This document shows positions 8,141 to 17,043 of a stretch of DNA of 64,000 nt, one piece after another. Within the stretch, counting starts at the first letter, position 1. Each line of letters opens with the position of its first letter. Source of the DNA: Chlamydiota bacterium (GTDB lineage Bacteria; Chlamydiota; Chlamydiia; Chlamydiales; RGXB01). Location: positions 1-64,000 of the forward strand of contig VGMF01000002.1 in NCBI GenBank assembly GCA_016866475.1, written 5' to 3'. The notes beneath the pieces were generated by a model, which saw only the letters and a program-made list of their open reading frames with translations, ran no database searches and had not been told where the DNA came from. The translations under genes were made by a program, and so were the position numbers.

Positions 8141-8737
8141 ATGTTGCATCAATCGAATCGACATTTTTTTCCACAAGGTTTTGACGCTCCATTTTATGTG
8201 GAAGATTTGTTTCCCTGGGAGCTTTTAGACAGGATGCAAACAGCCTTTCAACACCAATCCAGAGCTATTTTATCAGCAGTTCCTGAGGGTGTTTATCTAG
8301 AACATAAAGAAACGATCTTCATTGGAGAGGGTTGTGTTCTTGAGCCAGGAGTTTTTATCCGTGGGCCCTGTTACTTGGGGAAAAATGTCCTCGTGCGTCA
8401 CGGAGCCTACTTGCGCGGGAACGTTTGGGTAGCAGAGGGGAGTTTAATTGGACATGCTTCGGAATTGAAAAATGTTTTAGTTGGAAAAAACACCTCCCTT
8501 GCCCATTTTGTTTACGCAGCCGATTCAGTAATAGGGGCACATGTAAATTTAGCGTCTCATGTCACACTGGCAAATCTACGCTTGGATGAAAAAAACATCC
8601 TTCCCATGCAAAAAAATAAATTCGGCGCTGTTATAGGAGATCATTGCAAAATAGGCTGTCATGTTATTCTCAATCCTGGAAAACAGGTTGAGCCCTATTC
8701 AAAACTGTATGTGCAACAGCAGCTCGTTAGCTATTAG
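8141..8737 (+). CDS. Left-handed beta-helix acyl/nucleotidyl-transferase-like protein (GlmU C-domain-like)
   Basis: A 198-residue hexapeptide-repeat protein. Repeats of the [LIV]GxxxxI type run from about residue 52 to 180 (IGEGCVLEPGVFIRGPC, YLGKNVLVRHGAYLRGNV, LIGHASELKNVLVGKN, VIGDHCKIGCHVILNPGK), the left-handed parallel beta-helix of GlmU and related acyltransferases. It lacks the N-terminal uridylyltransferase domain. The gene sits before ispA, as the Chlamydia GlmU-like gene CT629 does next to CT628. The substrate is uncertain; UDP-GlcNAc metabolism for peptidoglycan or lipid A is plausible. Confidence 0.82.
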   Translation: MLHQSNRHFFPQGFDAPFYVEDLFPWELLDRMQTAFQHQSRAILSAVPEGVYLEHKETIFIGEGCVLEPGVFIRGPCYLGKNVLVRHGAYLRGNVWVAEGSLIGHASELKNVLVGKNTSLAHFVYAADSVIGAHVNLASHVTLANLRLDEKNILPMQKNKFGAVIGDHCKIGCHVILNPGKQVEPYSKLYVQQQLVSY

Positions 8738-8770
8738 GGGTACTTTGGGGTTAAAACTACAGGTTGGTTT

Positions 8771-9628
8771 ATGAAAGAAGCATTTGAAAGAGCTCTATTT
8801 AAGGAAATCTCTTCCATACAAGATTGCAAGCTCAAAGAGGCGGCTCTTTATGCACTTGAGGGGGAGGCAAAAAGGATCCGACCACTTATAGCGTTTCAAA
8901 TAGCTCACACTCTGTACCCAAGCTTCAATAATTTTCATCCTCTCATCGCTTTAGAGTTTGCCCATACAAGTTCTTTAATTCTCGACGACCTTCCAGAAAT
9001 GGACAATTCCGACGAAAGGCGTGGAAAGGCTGCACTACACCGAAAGTTCAATGTCAAAGAAGCCCTTTTAGTTGCTGTAGGATTGATTTCTGAGAGCTAC
9101 AGGCAGTTGCACCTTGGTGCACAAAAACTTAAGGGCTCAGAGCTTGAAAAAGAGGCATTTGCGATTTTACAGTGCGCTTTGGAGACAACAACAAATGCCG
9201 GTGGAATCACGGGAGCCCCTTTAGGTCAATGGATGGATCTCACTTTCAGTGAAAAACAAGAGCATCCGCTTTTAGATATGATGCAGAAAAAAACGGGTGT
9301 TTTTTTTGAGTCTTCTTTTGTTTTAGGCTGGATTTTCGGGGGAGGGGCGATGGAAAAAGTTTCAAAAGTGCGGGAAATGGCACAACTATTTGGAATTATT
9401 TTTCAGGTAATGGACGATTTTTTCGACCTGGAGGAGGATGCAAGGGAGCGTCCGTTTGCAAATTTTGTGTTGCAAAAAGGGGAAGACTATAGTCTACAAT
9501 ATTTAGAGGAGCTCAAAGAGCGCCTTGTGGCGCTCCTTGAGTACTTGGGTTTGATCAAACTTCGGCAAGCTCTTTTGGAGCCTCTGGAGAGTCTTCTGCA
9601 GCACTGCCGATCGACTCCATTTGGTTGA
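8771..9628 (+). CDS. ispA: Polyprenyl diphosphate synthase (farnesyl/geranylgeranyl type)
   Basis: Condenses IPP with allylic diphosphates to make the short-chain prenyl donor for undecaprenyl-phosphate and quinones. The first aspartate-rich motif DDLPEMD is at residues 72-78, followed by [12 protein letters not shown]; the second, QVMDDFFD, is near 214-221. Length (285) fits the IspA family. It follows the LbH gene by 33 bases. Its last 74 bases overlap the end of the convergent recA gene. Confidence 0.9.
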   Translation: MKEAFERALFKEISSIQDCKLKEAALYALEGEAKRIRPLIAFQIAHTLYPSFNNFHPLIALEFAHTSSLILDDLPEMDNSDERRGKAALHRKFNVKEALLVAVGLISESYRQLHLGAQKLKGSELEKEAFAILQCALETTTNAGGITGAPLGQWMDLTFSEKQEHPLLDMMQKKTGVFFESSFVLGWIFGGGAMEKVSKVREMAQLFGIIFQVMDDFFDLEEDARERPFANFVLQKGEDYSLQYLEELKERLVALLEYLGLIKLRQALLEPLESLLQHCRSTPFG

Positions 9629-10631
9629 GTTTGGAAGGGCCGTTTTGCAGGATCTGCTTTTCCAGTTCGACGGTGAGCTCTTCATTCTTTTTAAGCTCAA
9701 CGCGCATCATCTCTCGTCCTTGGAACCGATTCCCTTTAAAGGCAAGCCATGTCCCTTTTTTCTCCACTATACCCATTTCGACTCCGACATCAATCGCTGA
9801 GCCGTGGCGGGAGATCCCTTCATTGAAAAGAATGTCGAATTCAGCGGATCGGAAAGGGGGGGCAAGTTTATTTTTCACAACTTTTGCCTTTACCCTGTTG
9901 CCACTTTCGACATTGTCACTGCCTTTGATCGTGTTCACCTTACGTATATCGATTCTGATTGACGAGTAGAATTTTAAAGCACGACCCCCTGTGGTTGTTT
10001 CTGGGTTGCCGAACATAATCCCTACTTTTTCCCTTAGCTGGTTAATAAAGATGGCGCATGTATTGCTTTTTGCAAGGGTGGAGGTGAGCTTTCTTAGAGC
10101 TTGCGACATCAGCCTAGCTTGCAATCCTACGTGGGTATCGCCGATTTCACCCTCAAGTTCATTTTTAGGAACAAGTGCTGCGACCGAGTCAATCACAATA
10201 ACATCCACTGCATTTGATCTAGCCAGGATTTCTGCAATATTGAGCGCCTCTTCTCCCGAATCGGGTTGCGAAATTAAAAGATCGTCTAGTTTCACCCCAA
10301 TTTTTGCTGCATAGGAGGGATCCAGCGCATGCTCTGCATCTATATAGGCGGCGGTACCCCCCATCTTTTGGCAGTTTGCCACAATATGGGTTGCAAGGGT
10401 TGATTTACCGGAAGATTCGGGGCCATAAATTTCGACGATTCTTCCTCTGGGAACTCCCCCTATCCCTAATGCGATATCCAGAGCGACTGAACCTGTCGGA
10501 ATGGTTTGGATCTGACGTTGGGCAGAGTGTTTTCCCAAAGACATGATCGAGCCTTCACCAAATTGTTTTTCGATGTGCTGCCTTGCCAGTTCAAGCGCTT
10601 TTTTTCGCCCTTCGTTTTGCGGTATAGACAT
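9555..10631 (-). CDS. recA: Recombinase A
   Basis: Catalyses strand exchange in homologous recombination. Residues 70-78 are the Walker A motif [28 protein letters not shown], the L2 region [16 protein letters not shown] and the C-terminal acidic tail are all canonical; 358 residues is normal. The start has a strong ribosome binding site (GGGAG six bases upstream). In Chlamydia recA follows ygfA; here ygfA lies 20 kb away. Its 3' end overlaps ispA tail-to-tail by 74 bases, so the acidic C-terminal tail is encoded opposite the end of ispA. Confidence 0.98.
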   Translation of the reverse strand: MSIPQNEGRKKALELARQHIEKQFGEGSIMSLGKHSAQRQIQTIPTGSVALDIALGIGGVPRGRIVEIYGPESSGKSTLATHIVANCQKMGGTAAYIDAEHALDPSYAAKIGVKLDDLLISQPDSGEEALNIAEILARSNAVDVIVIDSVAALVPKNELEGEIGDTHVGLQARLMSQALRKLTSTLAKSNTCAIFINQLREKVGIMFGNPETTTGGRALKFYSSIRIDIRKVNTIKGSDNVESGNRVKAKVVKNKLAPPFRSAEFDILFNEGISRHGSAIDVGVEMGIVEKKGTWLAFKGNRFQGREMMRVELKKNEELTVELEKQILQNGPSKLNQMESIGSAAEDSPEAPKELAEV

Positions 10632-10690
10632 AAATGACTCCCTATTGAATAAAGGGGAATTATACGGGATTTAGCCAAGGATAGCAAGAC

Positions 10691-11524
10691 ATGCAGGACG
10701 TTTCTATCGGAATGGACATTGGTGGAACGCATATTCGCGTTTTGAAAAATCAGGTGAAAACAATTTTAAGCACTAAAGATTTCGACAATTTTATGGATCT
10801 GATGGATTTGGTGGTGCAACCCGGAGTTGCGACAAATATTGTTTGCGCCTTGGCCGGACCTATAGATCATGAAGGCGGGGTAACACCACCAAATATAAAA
10901 AAGTGGGGGAGAGTTGATCCCGACAAAGTAGAGAAAAAATTTCCGCAAGTAAAAATTCGGTTTATCAACGATCTGGTTGCCCACGCCCACGGCTTAGATA
11001 CTCTTCAACAAAAAGATCTGTACATATTAAAGAAAGGGACGATGCCGGACGGAAAAAAAAGTCTTCTGATTGCCCCCGGAACCGGTTTGGGTGTCGCTTT
11101 TAAAGACCACGGTCATGTGTACCCTTCCGAAGCTGGGCATGTGGATTGTCCGGCGTACGGGGAACAGGGGCAAAAAGTGCACGCCACGCTCCTGAAAAAA
11201 TATGGCCATGTCTCCTATGAAAGACTGGTTTCCGGTACCGGTTTGAACGAAATCAATGAAATTTTGGGAACAAAAGGGGTGCAGCCCATTTTTACTCAGA
11301 ACCTGGCAAGATTCATAGCAAACATGACTGTCACCTTTCTTCCAGAAACTATCTATTTGGGAGGAGGTATTTTAATGCATCGATTGCAAGAAATAGACCA
11401 TGACCTTTTTCTCAATTCCCTGTTGGACCAGGGGAGATTCAAGGACTTAGTAAATCGTCCAAACATCTATGTTATTTTAGATGAGTTCACGGCGTTAAGG
11501 GGGGCTTATTCGTTATTGCATTGA
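10691..11524 (+). CDS. glk: Glucokinase
   Basis: Phosphorylates glucose with ATP. The sugar-kinase phosphate-1 motif MDIGGTHIR is at residues 8-16, VCALAGPIDHEGG and the catalytic region INDLVAHAHGL follow, then GTGLGVAF and SEAGHVD with the conserved glucose-binding Glu/His, and LGGGI near the end. At 277 residues it is shorter than the usual 320 but no motif is missing. Chlamydia lacks glucokinase, whereas environmental chlamydiae encode it. It is divergent from recA with 59 bases between the starts. Confidence 0.9.
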   Translation: MQDVSIGMDIGGTHIRVLKNQVKTILSTKDFDNFMDLMDLVVQPGVATNIVCALAGPIDHEGGVTPPNIKKWGRVDPDKVEKKFPQVKIRFINDLVAHAHGLDTLQQKDLYILKKGTMPDGKKSLLIAPGTGLGVAFKDHGHVYPSEAGHVDCPAYGEQGQKVHATLLKKYGHVSYERLVSGTGLNEINEILGTKGVQPIFTQNLARFIANMTVTFLPETIYLGGGILMHRLQEIDHDLFLNSLLDQGRFKDLVNRPNIYVILDEFTALRGAYSLLH

Positions 11525-11621
11525 ACCAATTTTTGCATGACAGGAAAAAAAAGATTTAGAAAAAATCCTAAAATCCGTATACCTGGTAATCACAATAAGT
11601 TTTTCACTCTTATAGATTTAG

Positions 11622-12752
11622 ATGGGTATAAAGATGAGCGTAAAAAAATTAGGACTCCTATTTGGATTGTTAGGAGTATTTACAGGAATTTTTGCCGGAG
11701 ATGACAATTCTTGCAGAAAAGAATCCAAAGATAAAAAAATGCAGGATTGCTCGAGTCTTTGTTTTGCAGGGCCCCAGTTAGAGGAGGATAACTCTTTCAA
11801 TGTCATGGGAGCTGCGATCTACGGTGTGGCAAATGCCCAGGCTAATGAAATAGCCCTCTTTTCGACGAATCGTGTTGTCACTGCATTCCCGGAAGGGGGA
11901 CAAGGGATGGAGCCTTACGAAAATCCATCCTGGGGATTCAAAGTGGGACTGGGGTACCGTTTCAACCATGACGACTGGAAAGTTGATGGTCGCTATACCT
12001 GGTTCAAATCCACCTATTCCGGTTCTTATGAGTCAGCCTACGGCGGGGTCTTCTTTCCCTCATTTTATGCAAACATGGGAATTGATACGGTATTGCAATC
12101 CGGCGGTCCTTTTGGGGGCGTAGTCACCCCTTTTACAAATTTGCAGTATGGTACGTATACTTTGCTGCAAGCGCTAAATGTCTATTTGGTTCGACCAACC
12201 CTTTACACGGCTTTATTAGAAATCTCCCCCTATTTCGGTGTGGATTACATCAATACAATGCGTAGACTGACTGTCAGTTTTACAAACGATGCGGTTGCAA
12301 GCCCGATTTATACCAACGGCGGTTTCTATAGAACCTATGATAAGAACCGTTTCTGGGGGGTAGGTCCTATGGTTGGAGTCAATTCGAACTGGTATTTAGG
12401 GTATGATGTGGGTCTCTATGCGGACGGTTACTTTGCTGTGACGTACGGGTGTGCCAACTCCTACTCGCAAACAGCAGTTTTTAGACCTTCTCAATCAAGT
12501 TCTCCGGCGGGTAATGCGACAATCTCAAACTCTTTATATCAGTATGCTCCCCACATGAATATTCAACTGGGCTTCAACTGGAGCCATACCTTTGACAGTG
12601 AGAGAGCGGCTGTAAGCTTTAGAGCGGGATATGAGTCGCAATACTTCTTCCAGGTAAACAAAACGATATTCAACAGCACCCACTACTTTATCGCGAACGG
12701 TGCGGGTATCGGACTGCAGAATCTAGTACTGCAGTTGCAATTAGACTTCTAA
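11622..12752 (+). CDS. MOMP-like outer-membrane protein (paralogue 1)
   Basis: First of eight tandem MOMP-like porins. Residues 1-25 are a signal peptide (hydrophobic LGLLFGLLGVFTGIFAG). The mature N-terminus has the family cysteines DCSSLCFAGPQLE, though the third cysteine of the CxxLC-P-C pattern is missing. WGFKVGLGYRF, a WGVGPMVGV core and the end GAGIGLQNLVLQLQLDF, with its terminal Phe, match the other paralogues. The central NYQKxxWWGVGP is altered to YDKNRFWGVGP. Start is ATG 11622 or ATG 11634; neither has a good Shine-Dalgarno sequence. Confidence 0.88.
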   Translation: MGIKMSVKKLGLLFGLLGVFTGIFAGDDNSCRKESKDKKMQDCSSLCFAGPQLEEDNSFNVMGAAIYGVANAQANEIALFSTNRVVTAFPEGGQGMEPYENPSWGFKVGLGYRFNHDDWKVDGRYTWFKSTYSGSYESAYGGVFFPSFYANMGIDTVLQSGGPFGGVVTPFTNLQYGTYTLLQALNVYLVRPTLYTALLEISPYFGVDYINTMRRLTVSFTNDAVASPIYTNGGFYRTYDKNRFWGVGPMVGVNSNWYLGYDVGLYADGYFAVTYGCANSYSQTAVFRPSQSSSPAGNATISNSLYQYAPHMNIQLGFNWSHTFDSERAAVSFRAGYESQYFFQVNKTIFNSTHYFIANGAGIGLQNLVLQLQLDF

Positions 12753-12778
12753 GATCGATAACAGATTCTCGGCTATAG

Positions 12779-12809
12779 GGCTCCATACATAATGGAGCCT
12801 TTTTTTTTG
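12779..12809 (+). terminator. Terminator after MOMP-like 1
   Basis: Perfect 8-base stem GGCTCCAT / ATGGAGCC with loop ACATA, followed by a run of T. Confidence 0.85.
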
Positions 12810-13034
12810 AGCTTTTGGTGGGTAGGTTGGTAGAAAAAAAGTTAAAAAATCATAAAAAAATAAAAGACACCACTTATTCGATTTTTGAAGGGGGCAAATT
12901 GGGGGGGAAAATGTTGGAGCAAAAAGAACCAACAAACTTTTTAAAAAAACAGTTTCAAAAAAAGAATTTTTCCTTTAAAAAAGAAAAAACTAACAAAGTA
13001 CTTTTTTGTACATCAACTCTATTTGAGGTTAAGG

Positions 13035-14168
13035 ATGAACGTACGTTATTTGAAGCAGCTCCCTATATGGATGGCGGTATTAGGGTTACATGCAGCGGCA
13101 AGCGATCGAAAAACTGCAATGCAAGATTATAATCCGTCGGATTGCGCAGAGTTATGCTGGCGATCCACAGGTTTAGAATGTGAGGAGAGTTGGGATTTTA
13201 ATGCGGGGGCGATCTATTTTCAGGCTAAAGCCCAAGGGGTCGATATTGCACAGCTTACACAAGATCGTAATAATACGAATTTTCCAGTAAACGGAGTTGG
13301 TATTCAACCTGATGAGTCTTTATGGTGGGGCTTCAAATTAGGGGGTGGGTATAAGCTTTTTCGTCAAGATTGGAGAGTGACTGTAGACTACACCTTTTTA
13401 AATACGGTGACGAATACGGAGTTTACTCCAGCTTACGGTTCAGCATTCATACCGTCCATCTATAATAACCAGTTTATAGGTGATGGTTTGGTCCAAACCT
13501 TCTCGTTATTCAACAATATTGAGGTGGGAGTACGAAATACGATCAATAACGTGCAAATTTTGGCAAATAGACCTACTTATATAGATAAAAGAATAGAGCT
13601 TTCCCCTTTCTACGGATTAGATCTTTCATTTATAACAAGAAGAACTCTGTCTATTTTTTCGAACGATTTTATCCCTGGGGCAACTTTTCAAAAATATGCA
13701 ACACAATTTGGCGGTTTTTACCAAACATACCAAAAGTGGAGCTGGTGGGGTGTTGGCCCTGCTGTAGGTCTTTTAACAAAGTGGTTTTTAGACTATGATA
13801 TTAGCCTTTATGGAAGAGTCTACGGTTCGTTGAATTACGGATCAAGCAGAGTGAGATCCTCCTCATTCTCTAAGCCTGGAGTCAATGTCGCAACACTTGG
13901 GAGCGGTTTTGGTTACGGTGTTCCACAGGAGGCGGTAATAGATAACACACTTTTTCAATTTGCCCCCGAGTTTTCTTATCAGCTAGGTCTTAACTGGTCA
14001 AAGTTGACGGAAAACAAAGACCTTCTTCTACAATTTAATTTAGGTTATGAAGCAACCTACTTCTTCAACATTATAAAGACAATTACTAATGACACCGCCT
14101 ACAGAATTGAGGAAGGTGCAGGTTTAGGAATTCAGGGGCTCGTATTACAAGCTTCAGTAGATTTCTAA
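13035..14168 (+). CDS. MOMP-like outer-membrane protein (paralogue 2)
   Basis: A 377-residue porin-like barrel. I choose ATG 13035, which has GAGG six bases upstream, over the TTG at 13023. The signal peptide ends near HAAAS. Family landmarks: DCAELCW and EC in the N-terminal cysteine motif, WGFKLGGGY, a YQKWSWWGVGP core, FQFAPEFSYQLGLNW, and the end GAGLGIQGLVLQASVDF with terminal Phe. Its own terminator follows at 14196. The 225 bases between the preceding terminator and the start are very A/T-rich and suggest independent transcription. Confidence 0.9.
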   Translation: MNVRYLKQLPIWMAVLGLHAAASDRKTAMQDYNPSDCAELCWRSTGLECEESWDFNAGAIYFQAKAQGVDIAQLTQDRNNTNFPVNGVGIQPDESLWWGFKLGGGYKLFRQDWRVTVDYTFLNTVTNTEFTPAYGSAFIPSIYNNQFIGDGLVQTFSLFNNIEVGVRNTINNVQILANRPTYIDKRIELSPFYGLDLSFITRRTLSIFSNDFIPGATFQKYATQFGGFYQTYQKWSWWGVGPAVGLLTKWFLDYDISLYGRVYGSLNYGSSRVRSSSFSKPGVNVATLGSGFGYGVPQEAVIDNTLFQFAPEFSYQLGLNWSKLTENKDLLLQFNLGYEATYFFNIIKTITNDTAYRIEEGAGLGIQGLVLQASVDF

Positions 14169-14195
14169 AAAAGTAATAAATTTTACTAAAATCTT

Positions 14196-14226
14196 AACGG
14201 GTCAATACAGTTGACCCGTTTTTTTT
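14196..14226 (+). terminator. Terminator after MOMP-like 2
   Basis: Perfect 10-base stem AACGGGTCAA / TTGACCCGTT with loop TACAG and a T tail. Confidence 0.88.
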
Positions 14227-14317
14227 AAAAAAAGGGTTTAAAAAGAAGAAATTTGCAGGTTTTTTAAAAAAACAGTTTTAAAAATTCTTAATTTTTTTTA
14301 TAGGGGGTTTAAAAACT

Positions 14318-14332
14318 AAGCCATAGCTTACC
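14318..14332 (+). promoter_or_regulatory. Shared leader motif before MOMP-like 3
   Basis: AAGCCATAGCTTACC lies 24 bases before the ATG at 14356. It is a variant of AAGCCGTAGCTTAACC found at the same distance before other paralogues (15614, 23281). Its conservation outside the coding region suggests a transcription-start or leader element. Confidence 0.45.
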
Positions 14333-14355
14333 CCTTTTAACCCATGAGAGGAAAA

Positions 14356-15480
14356 ATGAAAAAATATAGCCTTAACAAAATACCGATGATCTTAGCATCA
14401 TTGGGTCTTTTTGCCGGCATCCAAGCAGAAGATGCAACGCTTGATAAAGTTCCGGCAGATTGCACTAGTCTTTGTGCTGATAAGCCCAATTTTGAATGCA
14501 GTAGAGATTTTGACTTTCTAGCTGCAGCTATTTATGAGCAAGTACGTGTGCAAGCCGGAGAGCCCGCGTTTATAACCAATACAAGAGATCAAACATTTTG
14601 GCCTGTAAACGGATTTGGTGTACAGCAACCTGAAATTGCCTCTTGGGGATTTAAATTAGGGGTAGGTTACTCCGGATGGAGCGATCAGTGGAGAACAGCT
14701 GTAAAATATTCGTATTTTCAAGCGGTGTCTGATTCATCTTTGCAAAATGCCTATGGATCGGCATTTATCCCGTCTGCTTACGTAAACGCAAACGTTGATA
14801 ACGGACAAACTGCTCTTGCCACCTCTTTTGGAAACCTCCAGCTAGGAAATAAAACAACTATTAATGATATCAGATTTAGTATAGGAAGACCTACTTTGGT
14901 TACCGACCGTGTGGCGGTGGATATCTATTCTACTGTTGAAGCTACCATAATCAGCAGAAGACAGGTCCAAGTTTACACAAATGATGTGGCCAACGGGGGT
15001 ACACCTGTACCGCAATTTGCAACGAGCCAACGATATGCTGCAGCACTTGGTGGATATTTCCAAAATTATCAAAAATATACTTGGTGGGGTGTGGGTCCTG
15101 GAATTGGTTCCAGAATAAATTATTTGCTGGGTAAAGGTGTGAGTGTTTATGGTGACGGATGCGGTTCATTAAAATACGGATTGATCTCAACAAGAACCTC
15201 CACAATATCATCTCCAAAACAGGGTCAACCCGGTGGTCTTGAAGCGATTTTATTGAATAACCTTTATCAATTCTCCCCTGGTGTAGAGTTTGAATTAGGT
15301 TTAGAGTGGTCTTATACGTTTGACGAAGAGCAAACAAAAGTAGGTTTTTGTATCGCTTATGAGAATAGTTACTATTTTATGACTATGAGAACACCTGTGC
15401 CAGAAAGTGCCGTTCGTTCTGAAAACGGTGCCGGTTTAGGGCTACAAGGGCTTGTTTTACAAGGGATGCTCGAGTTTTAA
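14356..15480 (+). CDS. MOMP-like outer-membrane protein (paralogue 3)
   Basis: A 374-residue barrel. ATG 14356 is preferred over ATG 14344 because GAGG lies just upstream, as in paralogues 4 and 5. Signal peptide: KYSLNKIPMILASLGLFAGIQA, cleaved near IQA. Landmarks are DCTSLCADKPNFEC with all three cysteines, WGFKLGVGY, NYQKYTWWGVGP, FSPGVEFELGLEW and ENGAGLGLQGLVLQGMLEF at the end. It is flanked by its own leader motif and terminator. Confidence 0.92.
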   Translation: MKKYSLNKIPMILASLGLFAGIQAEDATLDKVPADCTSLCADKPNFECSRDFDFLAAAIYEQVRVQAGEPAFITNTRDQTFWPVNGFGVQQPEIASWGFKLGVGYSGWSDQWRTAVKYSYFQAVSDSSLQNAYGSAFIPSAYVNANVDNGQTALATSFGNLQLGNKTTINDIRFSIGRPTLVTDRVAVDIYSTVEATIISRRQVQVYTNDVANGGTPVPQFATSQRYAAALGGYFQNYQKYTWWGVGPGIGSRINYLLGKGVSVYGDGCGSLKYGLISTRTSTISSPKQGQPGGLEAILLNNLYQFSPGVEFELGLEWSYTFDEEQTKVGFCIAYENSYYFMTMRTPVPESAVRSENGAGLGLQGLVLQGMLEF

Positions 15481-15504
15481 CAACTCAAAAAAAATTGAGA
15501 AAAC

Positions 15505-15535
15505 AAATGGAGATCGAATGATCTCCATTTTTATT
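15505..15535 (+). terminator. Terminator after MOMP-like 3
   Basis: Perfect 11-base stem AAATGGAGATC / GATCTCCATTT with loop GAAT, followed by T-rich sequence. Confidence 0.85.
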
Positions 15536-15613
15536 TAAAAATAAAACAAAAAATTTTTTGAAAAAAAAGTATTTACAATTCTTTTTATTTTAGTTATAGG
15601 TAGATTAAAAAAT

Positions 15614-15630
15614 AAAGCCGTAGCTTAACC
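15614..15630 (+). promoter_or_regulatory. Shared leader motif before MOMP-like 4
   Basis: AAAGCCGTAGCTTAACC, 22 bases before the ATG at 15653 and upstream of the GAGG ribosome binding site. This is the clearest copy of the leader motif shared with 14318, 17003 and 23281. Confidence 0.5.
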
Positions 15631-15652
15631 ATTAACCTTTTTGAGGTAAAAA

Positions 15653-16756
15653 ATGAACATCCGTAATGTTCTTAAACTTCCGCTCTTCTTAGCAACTCTA
15701 GGATTGACCGCGGGAAATTACAATAATAATCAACAAGGCTCTGACTGTGCGCCTTTATGTTACGCGGGTCCCGTATTGGACTGTGATAATAACTGGGATA
15801 TTTCAGGGGCCGCAGTTTACGACCAAGTAAATGTTCAAGGAGCTGAAATTGCCTCTTTAGTGGATAGAACAACTCCAATTTACCCTGCTAACGGATCTGT
15901 AATCAATCCAATTGAGACTCCATCGTGGGGTTTTAAAGTTGGTTTGGGATATAAAAACTGGGTTGACAACTGGAGATCGTACGCTGAGTACTCTTGGTTC
16001 AAAGCTATCAGCAATTTGAACTACCAAGCGGCAGTCGGACAACAATATGTCCCTTCTGCTTACACCAACCAATTTGTTGAAAACAACTCAATTCCCCAAA
16101 CCTTTGGTTTTGCTAACCTACAAGCTGGAAACTACACATTAGTGAATAACTTAAGCGTTCTTATGGGTAGGCCAACACTGATTACGGAAAATCTTGAGCT
16201 TACAACCTCATATGGTGTTACAGGAAACTGGCTTACAAGAAGACAGATTAGTGTTTATACCAACGAAACAACCACACAACAACCTGTTAGCTTTACCCCA
16301 CAACAAGGTGGATTTTTTCAAAATTACCAGAAATATGTTTGGTGGGGTATCGGACCTATGGTAGCCCTGCACTCTGTTTATTATTTCGGAGGCGGCTTAG
16401 GCATGTATGCAGATGCTAATCTTGGTGTCACTTACGGTGTTTCTGATTGCAGAACATCAACTTTTTCTAAGAGACAAGTAAGCCCTCTCAACAGTAATCC
16501 GACTTATGTGGCTCAAGAGGCGGTTCTTCAGAACAAGATATTCCAATTTTCTCCTATGTTCTATTTTCAACTAGGATTAAATTATGCGCAAACTTTTAGA
16601 GAAGATTCTTTAAGAGCCTCTTTTAATATCGGCTATGAGACAACCTATTACAATCAAGTAATCAAAACTATCACTCCAGAGATTGCTTACCGCTCAGAGA
16701 ACGGTGCAGGATTGGGAATGCAAGGGCTGGTGCTTCAAGGTAGGCTTGATTTCTAA
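15653..16756 (+). CDS. MOMP-like outer-membrane protein (paralogue 4)
   Basis: A 367-residue barrel with GAGG seven bases before the ATG. The signal peptide (MNIRNVLKLPLFLATLGLTAG) leads to the cysteine motif DCAPLCYAGPVLDC. Landmarks are WGFKVGLGY, NYQKYVWWGIGP, FQFSPMFYFQLGLNY and SENGAGLGMQGLVLQGRLDF with terminal Phe. The predicted pore-forming barrel would sit in the outer membrane, and the free cysteines could join the disulfide network of the elementary-body envelope. Confidence 0.92.
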   Translation: MNIRNVLKLPLFLATLGLTAGNYNNNQQGSDCAPLCYAGPVLDCDNNWDISGAAVYDQVNVQGAEIASLVDRTTPIYPANGSVINPIETPSWGFKVGLGYKNWVDNWRSYAEYSWFKAISNLNYQAAVGQQYVPSAYTNQFVENNSIPQTFGFANLQAGNYTLVNNLSVLMGRPTLITENLELTTSYGVTGNWLTRRQISVYTNETTTQQPVSFTPQQGGFFQNYQKYVWWGIGPMVALHSVYYFGGGLGMYADANLGVTYGVSDCRTSTFSKRQVSPLNSNPTYVAQEAVLQNKIFQFSPMFYFQLGLNYAQTFREDSLRASFNIGYETTYYNQVIKTITPEIAYRSENGAGLGMQGLVLQGRLDF

Positions 16757-16779
16757 CAAATAAGTATTGTTTAAAACAA

Positions 16780-16808
16780 AAAGGCCGGTAAACAACCGGC
16801 CTTTTTTT
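16780..16808 (+). terminator. Terminator after MOMP-like 4
   Basis: AGGCCGGT / ACCGGCCT stem with loop AAACA and a run of seven T. Confidence 0.88.
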
Positions 16809-17002
16809 GTATCAAAAAAATTTGATATCCGATATAAAAAAAATTTATATCGCAAGAAATGGAAGACAAGGTTAAAAAACCTGGTTCAATAATAAAATGT
16901 TCAACCTATTAATTTTTTCTATCAAATAGATCATAATTAAAAATTATTTTTGATTTTTGTTTTAAAAAAATCTATTTTTGTATATGAGAAGAATTAATAG
17001 GA

Positions 17003-17011
17003 AAAAAGCCG
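17003..17011 (+). promoter_or_regulatory. Partial leader motif before MOMP-like 5
   Basis: AAAAAGCCG, 33 bases before the ATG at 17044. Just upstream, TTTTTGTATATGAGAAGA resembles TTTTTGTAAATGGAAGAT before paralogue 7, so the region probably contains a related promoter. The rest of 16809-17002 is A/T-rich with no gene. Confidence 0.35.
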
Positions 17012-17043
17012 TTTGATGAATATCTAACCTTTAAGAGGAAAAG

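Noticed and set aside
12815-13132. 105-residue open frame between MOMP-like 1 and 2
   Set aside because: Its composition is poly-lysine/asparagine-like from A-rich DNA, and it runs into the next gene in another frame.
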